Shown here: piece after piece, positions 25,801-33,812 of the stretch
How the letters are laid out: the number at the start of each line of letters is the position of its first letter
Numbering within the stretch: the stretch's first letter is position 1
Source of the DNA: Pirellulales bacterium
GTDB lineage: Bacteria; Planctomycetota; Planctomycetia; Pirellulales; JAICIG01
DNA: 39,763 bases
Assembly (NCBI GenBank): GCA_035533075.1
Contig: DATLUO010000011.1
Location: 1 to 39,763 of the forward strand
Reading direction: 5' to 3'
The notes under the pieces: model-generated
Database searches by the model: none
Told to the model about the DNA's origin: nothing
The model's input: only the letters and a program-made list of their open reading frames with translations
Made by a program: the position numbers and the translations under genes

Positions 25801-26021
25801 AAAAGAAATACGACGAAGCCGTCGAACATTATCTGACGGCCGCGCTGGGCTATCCCTATGAAGACTGGCAGGTGCTTGGCTATCTCGAAGCGGGCCGCTG
25901 CTTGCTGGAACTGAAAGACAACGCCAAAGCCAGGGACATGTTCGAGACCGTCGTGAAGAAATACCCGAAGCATCCCAAGGCGAAGGACGCCGCGAAGCTG
26001 CTGGCCAATGTGAAGAAGTAG
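22836..26021 (+). CDS. large periplasmic TPR protein linked to a Tol-Pal/ExbBD-like system
   Basis: A 1061-residue protein with a signal peptide (LSQAARALIVVALGFSNSRA, cleaved before QDA) followed by tandem tetratricopeptide repeats across almost its whole length. Recurrent blocks such as AYYWLG/YELG, YPxS and FPKSxxxxxA show 34-residue periodicity. It resembles greatly enlarged YbgF/CpoB-like TPR proteins, acting as a protein-protein scaffold in the periplasm. A strong AGGAGG at 22825-22830 is 5 bases before the ATG and decides the start; an upstream in-frame start at 22806 is rejected. The TolQ/ExbB and TolR/ExbD genes follow, separated by a palindromic repeat. Confidence 0.85.
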   Translation: MTSTPRPRARLSQAARALIVVALGFSNSRAQDATPENAATRDYAVAVGLENRRLYPQAAARWQKFIDTYRGDARLDRANYHLGACQLQAGEAEKAAATYRNLLAAFPNFNARDAVQFNLAMALYQTGLKSKQPEDLKAAADAFAAVASGYPQSKHLPAALFYQGESLYAAGQSPAAAALYEKLIAGYPASDVAPQARFALGTVQQENGQDAAAVTTFQSFLAAHAQDPRANEARLRLGMSLMAEKKYAEAAQSLAAAAAAADFALADLALLRQAQCLAEQNQIDAAVGLYQSLPGKFPKSKHVGAAQVAAGKLLYQAAKYPQAQQALAPAMAAAGEVSPEAAYWLGKTLVKLNQAPAALAELDKAIQAYPQSGFLPWLRLGRIDVLFEMPDRRKETVALYPQFAAQHAEHELAPQAAYMGGFAALSVSDYAEAHRQATAFLANAKWQKDALLPEVLFVAAESLVLAGGATDPVPQVARAEPLYRQIVDKFPKHRNMPASRVRVGLCLYLQKKYDAAVAELSQSLPQLADQELAAEAQLLIGRSQHDAKRLPQAVTAFRESLRLKPDWSRADEALLALADSLQGEKKLDEAAAELDRLVSTLPNSSCRPQAHYELGEIAERRQKHDDAIRNFEVVLNQFAASSFAAPAAYGIAKAKFAKDDFTGAVAAATVVIDRFAMSEAAPRARYVRGRAHQRLKQFQPAIADFEAFVAAKPPAADVHDARYAIAVCQIGLKQPEQAAATLKALVNEAPTYPRADEAYYELAFALAQAKQEQAAAEAWRTLATKFPKSELAADAWFRVGEYHELKKEWNPAREAYQQGRQRAKAPQLQEKLQFKLGWVQFQAEHFPQAAAVFQAQIQSFPAGPLLADATYFAGETLYRQKQYAPALERFNQAVGQKHEKYLARALYRAGDCAARLKQWAASEGHYRALVGQFPKFELVSDARYGLAWAQQNQEKLAQAKQTYEQVTKETDTETAAKSRFMIGECAFREKKYDEAVEHYLTAALGYPYEDWQVLGYLEAGRCLLELKDNAKARDMFETVVKKYPKHPKAKDAAKLLANVKK

Positions 26022-26037
26022 GGGACAGGGGACACGT

Positions 26038-26125
26038 GTAGGGTGGGACCAGCGAGCTTGCGAGCGCCGGCCCACCATGAGCGCGTGGTGGGCGGGCGCT
26101 CGCAAGCTCGCTGGTCCCACCCTAC
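26038..26125. repeat. 39-base inverted repeat, near-perfect hairpin (family C)
   Basis: Arms 26038-26076 and 26087-26125 match at 38 of 39 positions and are separated by a 10-base loop (ATGAGCGCGT). The arm begins GTAGGGTGGGACCAGCGAGC. The hairpin lies between the TPR stop (26021) and the ExbB ATG (26166), so it could attenuate or shield the transcript of a presumed operon. Confidence 0.92.
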
Positions 26126-26165
26126 GCGGATCCTGCAAAACTCACCGTTAAGTCACAGGCTTACT

Positions 26166-27056
26166 ATGAACGTTTCAGCATTCCTCCGGTGCCCGGTGCT
26201 CCGATTTTACCGGCCCTCTTTGCTAATCGCGGCCGCCTCGCTTGTGCTGTCTTTCGGCATTGGTCTTCGCGGGCAATTGCGTGCCGACGAAGCCGCGGCG
26301 CCGCCCGTATCGAACAACGCCACTGATGCTCAGGACGGTGCTGCATCGCCGACATCTGTATCGGCCAAGAAGCCGCCGGGCAACCTGTGGGAAATGATCG
26401 TCGCGGGCGGACCGCTGAACCTGGCGTTTATGGCCGTTTTGGGACTGATCTCGTTAGCGGCCGCCGCCGCCGCGCTGGAGCGGCTGGCCAACTTGCAACG
26501 CGGCAAGCTCGCGCCGCCGGCGCTGGCCCGCGGCCTCGACGAACTGGTGCGTGCCGGCGATCATCGAATCGAGCGATACCAGACGCTTTGCGAGCAGTCT
26601 CCTTCTCCGCTGGCCAGCGTGTTGCGGGCCGCACTGTTGCGCGTCGGGCGGCCGCTGACCGAAATCGAAAAGGCGCTCGAAGACGCCGCGGCCCGAGAGA
26701 TGGCGGAACTGCGTGCCCGCGTGCGGCCGTTGTCGGTGGCCGCCAACGTGGCTCCGATGGTCGGCCTTTTGGGCACGGTCGTGGGCATGTTGGAAGCGTT
26801 CCGGGTGGCCAGCCAGGCCGGTCTGGGCAAGGCCGAGCTGCTGGCCGAAGGAATCTATCTGGCGCTGGAAACAACGGTAGCGGGGCTGCTGATTGCCATA
26901 CCGGCCATGTTGTGCGCGGCGTATTTCAGCGGCCGCAACGAGCGGCTGCTGCGTGAAATCTGCGACCGCATGACCGAGGCGTTGCCCGTGTTGGGTCAAG
27001 TGAATCAGCGCGGTACTGCGCGGCCCGCCGCCGGGAATCCGCTGATGGAGTCGTGA
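26166..27056 (+). CDS. MotA/TolQ/ExbB proton channel protein
   Basis: A 296-residue proton-channel subunit that, with the TolR/ExbD partner, turns proton-motive force into work on envelope proteins. It has an N-terminal signal-like segment (SLLIAAASLVLSFGIGLRG, about 18-36), a low-complexity periplasmic spacer, then three membrane helices: about 83-105, 195-218 (VAPMVGLLGTVVGMLEAF, the conserved core) and 238-260 (TTVAGLLIAIPAMLCAAYF). The long N-terminal leader is typical of planctomycete ExbB proteins. The ATG at 26166 was chosen; the frame is open upstream only through the hairpin repeat. Its stop and the upstream GTG of the exbD frame overlap. Confidence 0.88.
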   Translation: MNVSAFLRCPVLRFYRPSLLIAAASLVLSFGIGLRGQLRADEAAAPPVSNNATDAQDGAASPTSVSAKKPPGNLWEMIVAGGPLNLAFMAVLGLISLAAAAAALERLANLQRGKLAPPALARGLDELVRAGDHRIERYQTLCEQSPSPLASVLRAALLRVGRPLTEIEKALEDAAAREMAELRARVRPLSVAANVAPMVGLLGTVVGMLEAFRVASQAGLGKAELLAEGIYLALETTVAGLLIAIPAMLCAAYFSGRNERLLREICDRMTEALPVLGQVNQRGTARPAAGNPLMES

Positions 27057-27112
27057 GGACCGGCAAGTTTCGCATGCCCCAACGCCTAACGCCCAACGCC
27101 TATTACCTACCC

Positions 27113-27526
27113 ATGCGACTTCCTGAAACGAACGCCGAACTCGACGGACCGAACATGACGCCGGTCATCGACATGGTCTTTTTGCTTTTGATCTTCTTCC
27201 TGTGCGCCACGCGGTTCGATCAGGAGGAGCGCGAGTTGCCCACCAAGTTGCCGGAGGTGGTCCGGGCCGAGCCTCTCTCGATGCCGCCGCACGAATTGGT
27301 CGTCAATGTCACGCAGGACGGCCAATACGTGGTCATGCGGCAGTCGCTCAGCGAAGAGCAACTCGCCGCGTTGCTTCGCGAAGCGGGCCTGAAGAACCCC
27401 GGCACGCAAGCAGTGCAGATTCGCGGCGACGCCCGGGCCGCCTGGGAAGCCGGCGTCCGAGTCATGGGTCTTTGCAACAAGGCGAACATCACGAACTACA
27501 GTGTGACCGTGCGCCAGACGGAATAG
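27113..27526 (+). CDS. ExbD/TolR family protein
   Basis: A 137-residue partner of the ExbB/TolQ channel. The single helix contains the essential proton-carrying Asp: NMTPVIDMVFLLLIFFL, Asp at residue 20. The periplasmic domain ends VQIRGDARAAWEAGVRVMGL, normal for the family. I chose ATG 27113. The in-frame GTG at 27053 would overlap exbB by 4 bases but would add a leader encoded by a CCTAACGCCCAACGCC-type repeat (27078-27096), which is not family-like. The stop is 18 bases from the convergent HtrA stop. Confidence 0.86.
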   Translation: MRLPETNAELDGPNMTPVIDMVFLLLIFFLCATRFDQEERELPTKLPEVVRAEPLSMPPHELVVNVTQDGQYVVMRQSLSEEQLAALLREAGLKNPGTQAVQIRGDARAAWEAGVRVMGLCNKANITNYSVTVRQTE

Positions 27527-27544
27527 CAGGTGCGCGGACAACGC

Positions 27545-28582
27545 TCACGTCCGACTGGCGAATTGCGGTTCCACGTCGACTTCCAGCCGCCGCTGGCCGC
27601 GCACGATCGACAGCGTCACCGCCGTGCCGCCCACGCGCGAAAGCAAACGGTGCAGGTCGTCGAGCCCCGTCACAATGCGGCCGTCGATCGCCACCACCAA
27701 ATCGCCCGGCCGCAGACCGGCCCGCGCCGCGGCGCCGTGCGGTTCGACGCTGACGATTTCGACCGCCATATCGAGCAGCAAGTCAAGCCGCCGGGCAAGC
27801 TCCCGGCCTACCGGACGCATCGAGACCGATAGCCCCAGCATCGGCCGGCGCACGCGGCCGTGGCCCAAAATCTCGCTGACCACCCACCGGGCGGTGTCGG
27901 CCGGCACGGCGAAGCCGAGTCCCTGGGCCATCGCGATGATGGCCGTGTTGATGCCGACCACTCGTCCCAGCGAATCGACCAGCGGCCCGCCGGAGTTGCC
28001 CGGATTCAAGGGGGCCGTGTGCTGCACCACGTTCTCGATCAGCCGTCCCTGTTGGCTGCGCAGCGAGCGTCCCTGCGCGCTGACTACGCCGGTGGTGACG
28101 GTCGATTGGAAACCGAACGGATTGCCGACGGCCACCACCAACTGGCCCACGCGCAAAGCCGCCGACTCGCCCAGCGGCGCGGCCGGCAGGTCGCGGGCAG
28201 ACACGCGCAACAGGGCCAGGTCGGTGGCCGGATCATCGCCCACGACGTGCGCGTCCAAGGCATCGCCGTCGTGGGTGGTGACGACCACGCGTTGCTGCCC
28301 GCCCACGACGTGACTGTTGGTCAAGGCGTATCCCTCGGCGCTAATCACGGCGCCGGAGCCGACGCCGCCCGACTCTTGTCCGCGTCGCCGGGCGACCGCC
28401 ACCACGGCCGGACCGATCGACTCGACCACGCGAATCACGGCCCGCGAATAGGCGTCGAGCAATTCGGCGTCAGGCGGCCCCGGCGGCTGGGCCGGCGACG
28501 GGCGGACTGCGTCGCCTGGGGATGGTTCGTCACCCGCCAGCCAATGTGGCTGCCATCGTGTAAGTGGGTTGAAGGACCGCAT
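27545..28582 (-). CDS. HtrA/DegP-like S1C serine protease with one PDZ domain
   Basis: A 345-residue trypsin-fold protease. The catalytic triad is intact: His91 in LTNSHVV, Asp121 in DPATDLALLR, Ser197 in NPGNSGGPL. A single PDZ domain covers about 245-335 (GLRPGDLVVAIDGRIVTGL). Unusually, the N-terminus (MRSFNPLTRWQPHWLAGDEP) has neither a signal peptide nor a membrane helix, so the enzyme may be cytoplasmic or may start elsewhere. The frame is open upstream to 29176 without a plausible signal sequence. It is divergent from the GT39-like gene, with 135 bases between, and ends 18 bases from exbD. Confidence 0.88.
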   Translation of the reverse strand: MRSFNPLTRWQPHWLAGDEPSPGDAVRPSPAQPPGPPDAELLDAYSRAVIRVVESIGPAVVAVARRRGQESGGVGSGAVISAEGYALTNSHVVGGQQRVVVTTHDGDALDAHVVGDDPATDLALLRVSARDLPAAPLGESAALRVGQLVVAVGNPFGFQSTVTTGVVSAQGRSLRSQQGRLIENVVQHTAPLNPGNSGGPLVDSLGRVVGINTAIIAMAQGLGFAVPADTARWVVSEILGHGRVRRPMLGLSVSMRPVGRELARRLDLLLDMAVEIVSVEPHGAAARAGLRPGDLVVAIDGRIVTGLDDLHRLLSRVGGTAVTLSIVRGQRRLEVDVEPQFASRT

Positions 28583-28717
28583 GTAAGATCTCCGTGCAGC
28601 AGTGTGATGATGAATCTTACGGTGGTGGTCGAGGGCCATCACGGTCCGAACATCGCGGCCTTCCACCGCCGACCGAAAACCTATATAGAGACCGTAGTTC
28701 GGACTGATTAAACGGTA

Positions 28718-30070
28718 TTGAACCGAGCGGAGGTGCGTGTGACATCGTGTGCGGTGGCTGACGCTGCCCATAGGCCCGGCGCGGTTTCGATCGCGGCCTG
28801 GCTGGCGCTTGCACTGGTGCTTGCGGCCGGGGCGGTTTTGCGCCTGACATGGCTCGACGACATCGAGTTCAAGGCCGACGAAGCCTGGACATGGCGCCAT
28901 GCCATGCTGGCCGGCCGCGGCGAGCCGCTCACCTGGGTCGGCATGCCGACGAGCGCGGGACCGGAGAATCCGGGCATGAGCCTCTGGGCGTTCATTCCCC
29001 TGCGCTGGCTTGGCAACACGCCGGTCGACATGGCCCGTGGCGTCGCTTGGCTGAGCATCGCCTCGATGGCGGCGATCGTCGTCCTCGCTTGTACGCTGGT
29101 GCCCGCCAGCGAACGAGAGATTTGGCTTTGGGCGGTGGCGTTGGAGGCGGTCCATCCGCTTTCGGTGCTGCACCACCGAAAGATCTGGCCTCCCTGCCTG
29201 TTTCCGTTGCTGCTGGCGCTGTTTTTGGCCTGCTGGTGGCGGCGCGACCGCCGGTTGAGCGCGTTTTGCTGGGGCATGCTCGGGCCGGTGCTGGCCCAGA
29301 TCAACCTTTCGGCGGCCTTCTTCGCGGGTGCGTTCGCGCTTTGGACCTGGTTCAGCAAACGCTCGCGGACGGCCTGGAAAAGTTGGCTGGCGGGCAGCGT
29401 CATCGCTTCACTGCCGGCCATCCCCTGGTTGCTGTATGTGTCAACCGTCTCGACGCAGCCGCGTCTCACCACGCTGAAGTGGAGTCGCGCGCTCGAAGGC
29501 AAGTTCTACTTGCGTTGGTTTACCGAGCCCTTCGGCTGCGGTCTCGATCACGCCCTGGGCGAAGACTACCTCGACTTCTTGAGCCGGCCCGTCGTCGGTG
29601 GAAAGTCGACCTGGTTGGTGGGCGCTCTGCAAGTGGCGGGGCTGGTGATCGCGGTGGCCATCGCCTGGCGGTGGATCCGTAAAAAGCCGTGGCAGCGACC
29701 CGCTTGGCGGGCCGTCTTTTCGCGGAACGCCACAGAGGGCGTTCCCTACAGAGGCACGGCCCTGGTGTGCAGTGCGGCCTTCTGGGGCTATGGAATGCTG
29801 CTCACGTTGAGCTGCCTGCCGTTGCACCGGCAATACTCGATCATCGTCTATCTGCTGAATTTGCTGTGGGTTGCCTATGCAGCCTTGAGCGTGGCTCAGG
29901 GCGACCGTGCGGCGCTCCGGTCCGGCCGGCGCCTGCTGGCTGGACTGCTGATCGTCGAGTTGCTCATCTCCGCCAGCTTTCTCAGCTACATTCACGACAG
30001 ACAAGTGATCGACGGCGATTACGGTGTCACGTTCGCCGCCCAACGCTCCACGTTGGGCGTTAGGCGTTAG
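28718..30070 (+). CDS. GT39-like membrane glycosyltransferase
   Basis: A 450-residue multi-pass GT-C-type protein, of the dolichyl-phosphate-mannose or aminoarabinose transferase class. The first periplasmic loop has the acidic pair in EFKADEAWTWRH (about 49-60), and about ten hydrophobic helices follow. It probably transfers a lipid-linked sugar to protein or lipid. The start shown is TTG 28718; GTG 28739, eight codons on, has a GGAG upstream and may be used. Two oddities: RNATEGVPYRG (about 337-347) is encoded by a repeat element, and the final codons and TAG come from a CCCAACG/CGTTAGG repeat. Confidence 0.72.
   Translation: MNRAEVRVTSCAVADAAHRPGAVSIAAWLALALVLAAGAVLRLTWLDDIEFKADEAWTWRHAMLAGRGEPLTWVGMPTSAGPENPGMSLWAFIPLRWLGNTPVDMARGVAWLSIASMAAIVVLACTLVPASEREIWLWAVALEAVHPLSVLHHRKIWPPCLFPLLLALFLACWWRRDRRLSAFCWGMLGPVLAQINLSAAFFAGAFALWTWFSKRSRTAWKSWLAGSVIASLPAIPWLLYVSTVSTQPRLTTLKWSRALEGKFYLRWFTEPFGCGLDHALGEDYLDFLSRPVVGGKSTWLVGALQVAGLVIAVAIAWRWIRKKPWQRPAWRAVFSRNATEGVPYRGTALVCSAAFWGYGMLLTLSCLPLHRQYSIIVYLLNLLWVAYAALSVAQGDRAALRSGRRLLAGLLIVELLISASFLSYIHDRQVIDGDYGVTFAAQRSTLGVRR
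29723..29753. repeat. family E repeat inside the GT39-like gene
   Basis: CGGAACGCCAC followed by AGAGGGCGTTCCCTACAGAG matches the element at 36021-36060 except that 9 bases (GGAGGCCAC) are absent. It is read in frame as part of the membrane protein. Confidence 0.75.
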
Positions 30071-30077
30071 GAACAGC

Positions 30078-30231
30078 GGTGGCTGGGGCAGAGCCTGGCC
30101 AAGGGGAGGCCGGCACTTCGTTCGTCTCGGCGGCCAGGCGATGCCCCGGTTGGACGCGCCGGGGCATCGCTTGGCCGCCACGCTCTTGAAGGGTGCCGGC
30201 CGCCATCGGGCCAAGCTCTGCCCCAGCCACC
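30078..30231. repeat. 154-base long imperfect hairpin between convergent genes
   Basis: Outer arms 30078-30101 and 30208-30231 match at 22 of 24 (GGTGGCTGGGGCAGAGC at each end in inverted form). Inner pairs GGCCGGCAC / GTGCCGGCC and GGCGATGCCCCGG / CCGGGGCATCGC continue the stem. It fills nearly all of the space between the GT39-like stop and the PgpH stop and may stop transcription both ways. No protein is encoded. Confidence 0.8.
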
Positions 30232-30244
30232 GAAAATGACGTAT

Positions 30245-31942
30245 TCACGCGGTCCGCTGATCGGGATACTTGACCCGTCCGTGATAGACCGCCGTGAGCG
30301 ATTTCACCAAGCTGTCTTGCACCTTGCGAAGCTGTTGCAACGTCAGCCCGCAATCGTCGAACTGGCCGTCGAGCAGCCGCTTCTTGGCAATCTCATCGAC
30401 CAGGTTTTCGATGCGCGAGGGGGTCGGCTCGACCAAGGCACGGCTGGCGCTTTCGACCGCATCGGCCATCATCAGCACGGCGGCCTCAGTCGTCAGCGGC
30501 TTGGGGCCGGGATAGCGAAACGAGCTTTCGGGCACGCTCGCCGCCTCGCTGCCCGGCTCCGATTGTTGGCTGGCACGCCGGTAAAAATACTCCACCAGCG
30601 TCGTGCCGTGGTGCTGCTCGATCATGTCGATGATCGGCTGCGGCAAGCGGTGCTGCCGGGCCAGGTCGGCCCCGTCTTTGATGTGGGCAATGATAATCAG
30701 CGTGCTCATGGCGGGCACGAGCGCGTCGTGCCGGCTTCCTTCGAGGCCCTGGTTCTCGACGAAGTAATGGGGCTTGAGCATCTTGCCGATGTCGTGAAAA
30801 TACGCGCCCACGCGGACCAGCAGCCCGCGGGCGCCGATACTCTCGGCCGCCGCTTCGGCGATCGAGGCCACGTTGATCGAGTGGTTGTAGGTGCCCGGCG
30901 CCCGGCGGACCAGCTCTTGCAGCAGCGGATGGGCCACGTCGCCCAGTTCCAGCAGGCTGATTTCGGTCAACACGCCGAACAGCCCTTCGACAAAGGGGAG
31001 CAATCCGGTGATCAAGAACCCCGCCAGCAGCGTCCAGACGGCGTTATGAGCGGCCAAAGTGAGCAGCGGCGAGCGTAGCGGCTGGCCGTCGAGCAGGCCG
31101 GCGGCGACGGTCAGCAGCGGCGCCACCGCGCCGGAGGTCACGCCCACCCAAATCAGCTTCCGCCGGCTGCGGATGCGGCCCAACTGCACGACGGCCGAGG
31201 CCAAGATACCCAAGAGCAGGGCCATGTGGGCCAGGCTGGCCCCATCGGCCAGCACGAAAACCATGACCACGGCCAGTGACAGCACCAGGGCCAACTCGCG
31301 GCCGTAGGCGATGCCGATGGTCATGCCGAACAAGAGCAGCGGGATGATTTCCGCCCGCCAAGGGTCGGCCGCCGTCCAACGGGCCAGCAAGATCGCCATG
31401 CACGACAGCGCCAGCACCAGCGAGAGGTGGTAAAGGTCGTGGATCAGCCGTCGGTCGCGGAGGTAGACGTAATAGGCGGCCAATGCCAGCAGGCCGGCGA
31501 TCAGGCCGAACATGGCCAGGCTCCGCTCGACCTGCCGTTCGGTCGAGAAGAGCGGATCGGCCAGATAGGCCTGGTATTCCGCCTTCAGCAGGTCGACGCT
31601 CTTTTGCTGCAACGGCTCGCCGGCCAGGGCCAGCGCTTCGCCCGGCTCGTATTGCAGAAACTTTTGTTTGCTGGTGACGATGGCCCGCGGGTCGTCGACG
31701 CGGAATTGCACGCGGGCCGTAATGTTGCGCTGCGGCACATAGCCCACATGGTAGGGAAACGGCGGCTGCCAGCCGAACGCCACCGTCCAGATCGCCACGG
31801 CGGCCGATAAGGCCAGCGCGATGCGCAGCAAAACGTCGCCGCGGCGGAGCGCCACGATGGCACGGGCGAACCAGCCGGGGGCAAGATCGAACGAGGTGAC
31901 GCGGACGCTGCGCGACCGTTTGCGACTCACGGAAGTGTTCAT
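30245..31942 (-). CDS. PgpH-like 7TM-HD c-di-AMP phosphodiesterase
   Basis: A 565-residue membrane protein with an N-terminal helix (about 40-57), an extracytoplasmic domain (about 60-140), a seven-helix 7TMR block (about 143-325) and a C-terminal HD phosphohydrolase domain. The HD site is visible: TYNHSINVAS with His354, YFHDIGK with His383-Asp384, and later IIAHIKDG and IEQHHGT. Related PgpH proteins hydrolyse cyclic di-AMP. Its extracytoplasmic part is much shorter than in Listeria PgpH, which is about 700 residues. The ATG overlaps the PhoH stop as ATGA, so the pair is translationally coupled. YbeY, usually next to them, is absent. Confidence 0.87.
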   Translation of the reverse strand: MNTSVSRKRSRSVRVTSFDLAPGWFARAIVALRRGDVLLRIALALSAAVAIWTVAFGWQPPFPYHVGYVPQRNITARVQFRVDDPRAIVTSKQKFLQYEPGEALALAGEPLQQKSVDLLKAEYQAYLADPLFSTERQVERSLAMFGLIAGLLALAAYYVYLRDRRLIHDLYHLSLVLALSCMAILLARWTAADPWRAEIIPLLLFGMTIGIAYGRELALVLSLAVVMVFVLADGASLAHMALLLGILASAVVQLGRIRSRRKLIWVGVTSGAVAPLLTVAAGLLDGQPLRSPLLTLAAHNAVWTLLAGFLITGLLPFVEGLFGVLTEISLLELGDVAHPLLQELVRRAPGTYNHSINVASIAEAAAESIGARGLLVRVGAYFHDIGKMLKPHYFVENQGLEGSRHDALVPAMSTLIIIAHIKDGADLARQHRLPQPIIDMIEQHHGTTLVEYFYRRASQQSEPGSEAASVPESSFRYPGPKPLTTEAAVLMMADAVESASRALVEPTPSRIENLVDEIAKKRLLDGQFDDCGLTLQQLRKVQDSLVKSLTAVYHGRVKYPDQRTA

Positions 31943-32916
31943 GGATTCGGTCGGCGGCGTGTGGTGTCTTCGTCATAGGCGCGCACGATCTCGCGCACCA
32001 GCCGGTGGCGGACGATGTCGGCGTTGGTCAGCCGCACGTGCGTCAGACCTTCGATTCCTTTCAGCCGCCGCGTGGCGTCGATCAGGCCGCTCTGCGTGTG
32101 GCTGGGCAGGTCGACTTGCGTCACGTCGCCCGACACCACGATCTTCGAGTTGCGGCCCATGCGGGTGAGGAACATTTTCATTTGCGAAATGGTCGTATTC
32201 TGGGCCTCGTCGAGGATGATGAACGCTTCGTTGAGCGTGCGGCCCCGCATATAGGCCAGCGGAATCACCTCGATCAGGTCCTGTTCTGTGTAGCGTTTGA
32301 TCTGGTCGTAGTCCATCATCTCGCGCAGGGCGTCGAGCAACGGGCGGAGATAAGGGTTGATTTTGGCTTGCAGGTCGCCGGGCAAATAGCCCAGGCTCTC
32401 GCCGGCCTCGACCGCCGGCCGCACCAGCACGATTTTGCGAATCCGCTCTTGTTTCAGGGCGGCGACGGCCATGGCCACCGCCAGGTAGGTTTTGCCCGTG
32501 CCGGCCGGGCCGACGCAGAACACCAGGTCATGGTCTTGAATGGCCCGCAAATAATTGGCCTGGCCGGCCGTGCGGGCCTGGATTTTGCGGCCGGCCTGAA
32601 AGACTTCGATGGTCGGCGGCTCTTCCAGGGCCGGCCCGCCGGTGGCCACCGCCAACGCCCTGGCCACATCGCCCGGCGCCACGACGCCCTGGCGGACGGC
32701 CAGCGACTGCAATTGCTCCAGCACTCCGGTGGCCTTGCTGACGGCTTCTTCCTCGCCCTCGATACGGATTTCATCGCTTCGGGCAGAAATGCGAACGCCA
32801 AGGGTATCGCGAATTTGCTTGAGGTGCTGGTCGCGAGGCCCGAAGAGCGAGAGTAGCGCTTTGGAATCGACGACAGCGATGGTGGCTTCGGTCATTAAGT
32901 TCAGCGCCGGCGTCAT
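31939..32916 (-). CDS. phoH: PhoH family ATPase
   Basis: A 325-residue PhoH protein, a P-loop ATPase/putative RNA helicase linked to ribosome and RNA maturation. The N-terminal third (about 15-75, SLFGPRDQHLKQIRDTLGV) is a KH-like nucleic-acid-binding domain. Walker A is GPAGTGKT (136-143), and Walker B is FIILDEAQN (232-240). VSGDVTQVDLP and RHRLVREIVRAYD near the end are also typical. Two starts are possible, ATG 32916 and ATG 32895, the second giving MTEATIAVV. It is coupled to PgpH. The 110-base gap upstream holds a small stem AAGGTAA / TTACCTT near 32933-32960. Confidence 0.92.
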   Translation of the reverse strand: MTPALNLMTEATIAVVDSKALLSLFGPRDQHLKQIRDTLGVRISARSDEIRIEGEEEAVSKATGVLEQLQSLAVRQGVVAPGDVARALAVATGGPALEEPPTIEVFQAGRKIQARTAGQANYLRAIQDHDLVFCVGPAGTGKTYLAVAMAVAALKQERIRKIVLVRPAVEAGESLGYLPGDLQAKINPYLRPLLDALREMMDYDQIKRYTEQDLIEVIPLAYMRGRTLNEAFIILDEAQNTTISQMKMFLTRMGRNSKIVVSGDVTQVDLPSHTQSGLIDATRRLKGIEGLTHVRLTNADIVRHRLVREIVRAYDEDTTRRRPNP

Positions 32917-33026
32917 AGATGCCCGCGCCAGAAGGTAAGGCTAGACAGAGTATTTTACCTTAGCGGGTGCCCGCACGGCTAGCTGAGCCGGCACGGTTGG
33001 CGTAAGTCGTTGTGGTCCAACAGCTT

Positions 33027-33812
33027 TCAATACGGAAACCGGCCATTCGTCTCCGCATTCGACAGGTCCACCAGAAACGTCGCGAGGCGCTCGACCAGCA
33101 ACTCCATCATGCGGCGGCCTTTTTCGGCGGTCGCGGGGTGTGGGTTGCCGGCACCCGTGTTCGTCGTCAGCAGGTGCCAGGGCCGCGTCATCGCCACCCA
33201 GCCGCGATTGACCGCCTCGAACCGGGTGGCGGCCATCAGCCCCTCATCGGCATCGAGGCTGCCGTCTGCCCGATGGGCCACCAACTCCGGCCGATACGCC
33301 AGAATCAGCGAGGTCTCCATCTCGCCGCCGTGGTCGCCCGGATCGGTGAAGATCTCCCGCTCGACGTCGTTCAGCACGCGGAACCAGTTGCACAAGAACA
33401 CGTGCGCCGCGGTCTTGCCGTACAGCTCTCGCAGCAGCGGCTTCAGGTCGTTGCCGCCGTGACTGTTGAGAAGCACGACCTTTTTGATGCCGTGCCGGGC
33501 CAGCGAATCGACCAGGTCGGTCACCACGGCGAACAGCGTCGAGGGGTTGAGGTTCATGGCCAGCGGAAAGGCCATCTGGTTCGTCTCGGTGCCGTAAGGG
33601 ACCGTCGGCAGCAGCACCACCCTGGCCCCGCGCTCGTGGGCCGCATAGCAGATCGCCTCGCCCACGATGTCGCCCTCGTAGGTATCGGTGCCGTAGGGCA
33701 GGTGCAGGTTGTGCGGCTCGGTCGCGCCCAGCGGGAGCACGGCCACTTCGAAGGGGTGCGTCTTGGTATATCCGTAATTGGTTTCGGCCAGCTTCCACGG
33801 TCGCATCGTCAT
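33027..33812 (-). CDS. creatininase family protein
   Basis: A 261-residue metal-dependent amidohydrolase of the creatininase fold. Metal ligands are recognisable: GATEPHNLHLPYGTDTY with Glu32, His34 and Asp43, NSHGGND with His118, and HGGEMETS with a Glu near 164-166. Family members act on creatinine, formamidopyrimidine or mycofactocin peptides; the substrate here is unknown. ATG 33812 was chosen because it overlaps the DUF1570 stop (ATGA), and ATG 33806 is the alternative. The open frame upstream to 34094 belongs to the other gene's shadow. Confidence 0.88.
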   Translation of the reverse strand: MTMRPWKLAETNYGYTKTHPFEVAVLPLGATEPHNLHLPYGTDTYEGDIVGEAICYAAHERGARVVLLPTVPYGTETNQMAFPLAMNLNPSTLFAVVTDLVDSLARHGIKKVVLLNSHGGNDLKPLLRELYGKTAAHVFLCNWFRVLNDVEREIFTDPGDHGGEMETSLILAYRPELVAHRADGSLDADEGLMAATRFEAVNRGWVAMTRPWHLLTTNTGAGNPHPATAEKGRRMMELLVERLATFLVDLSNAETNGRFPY

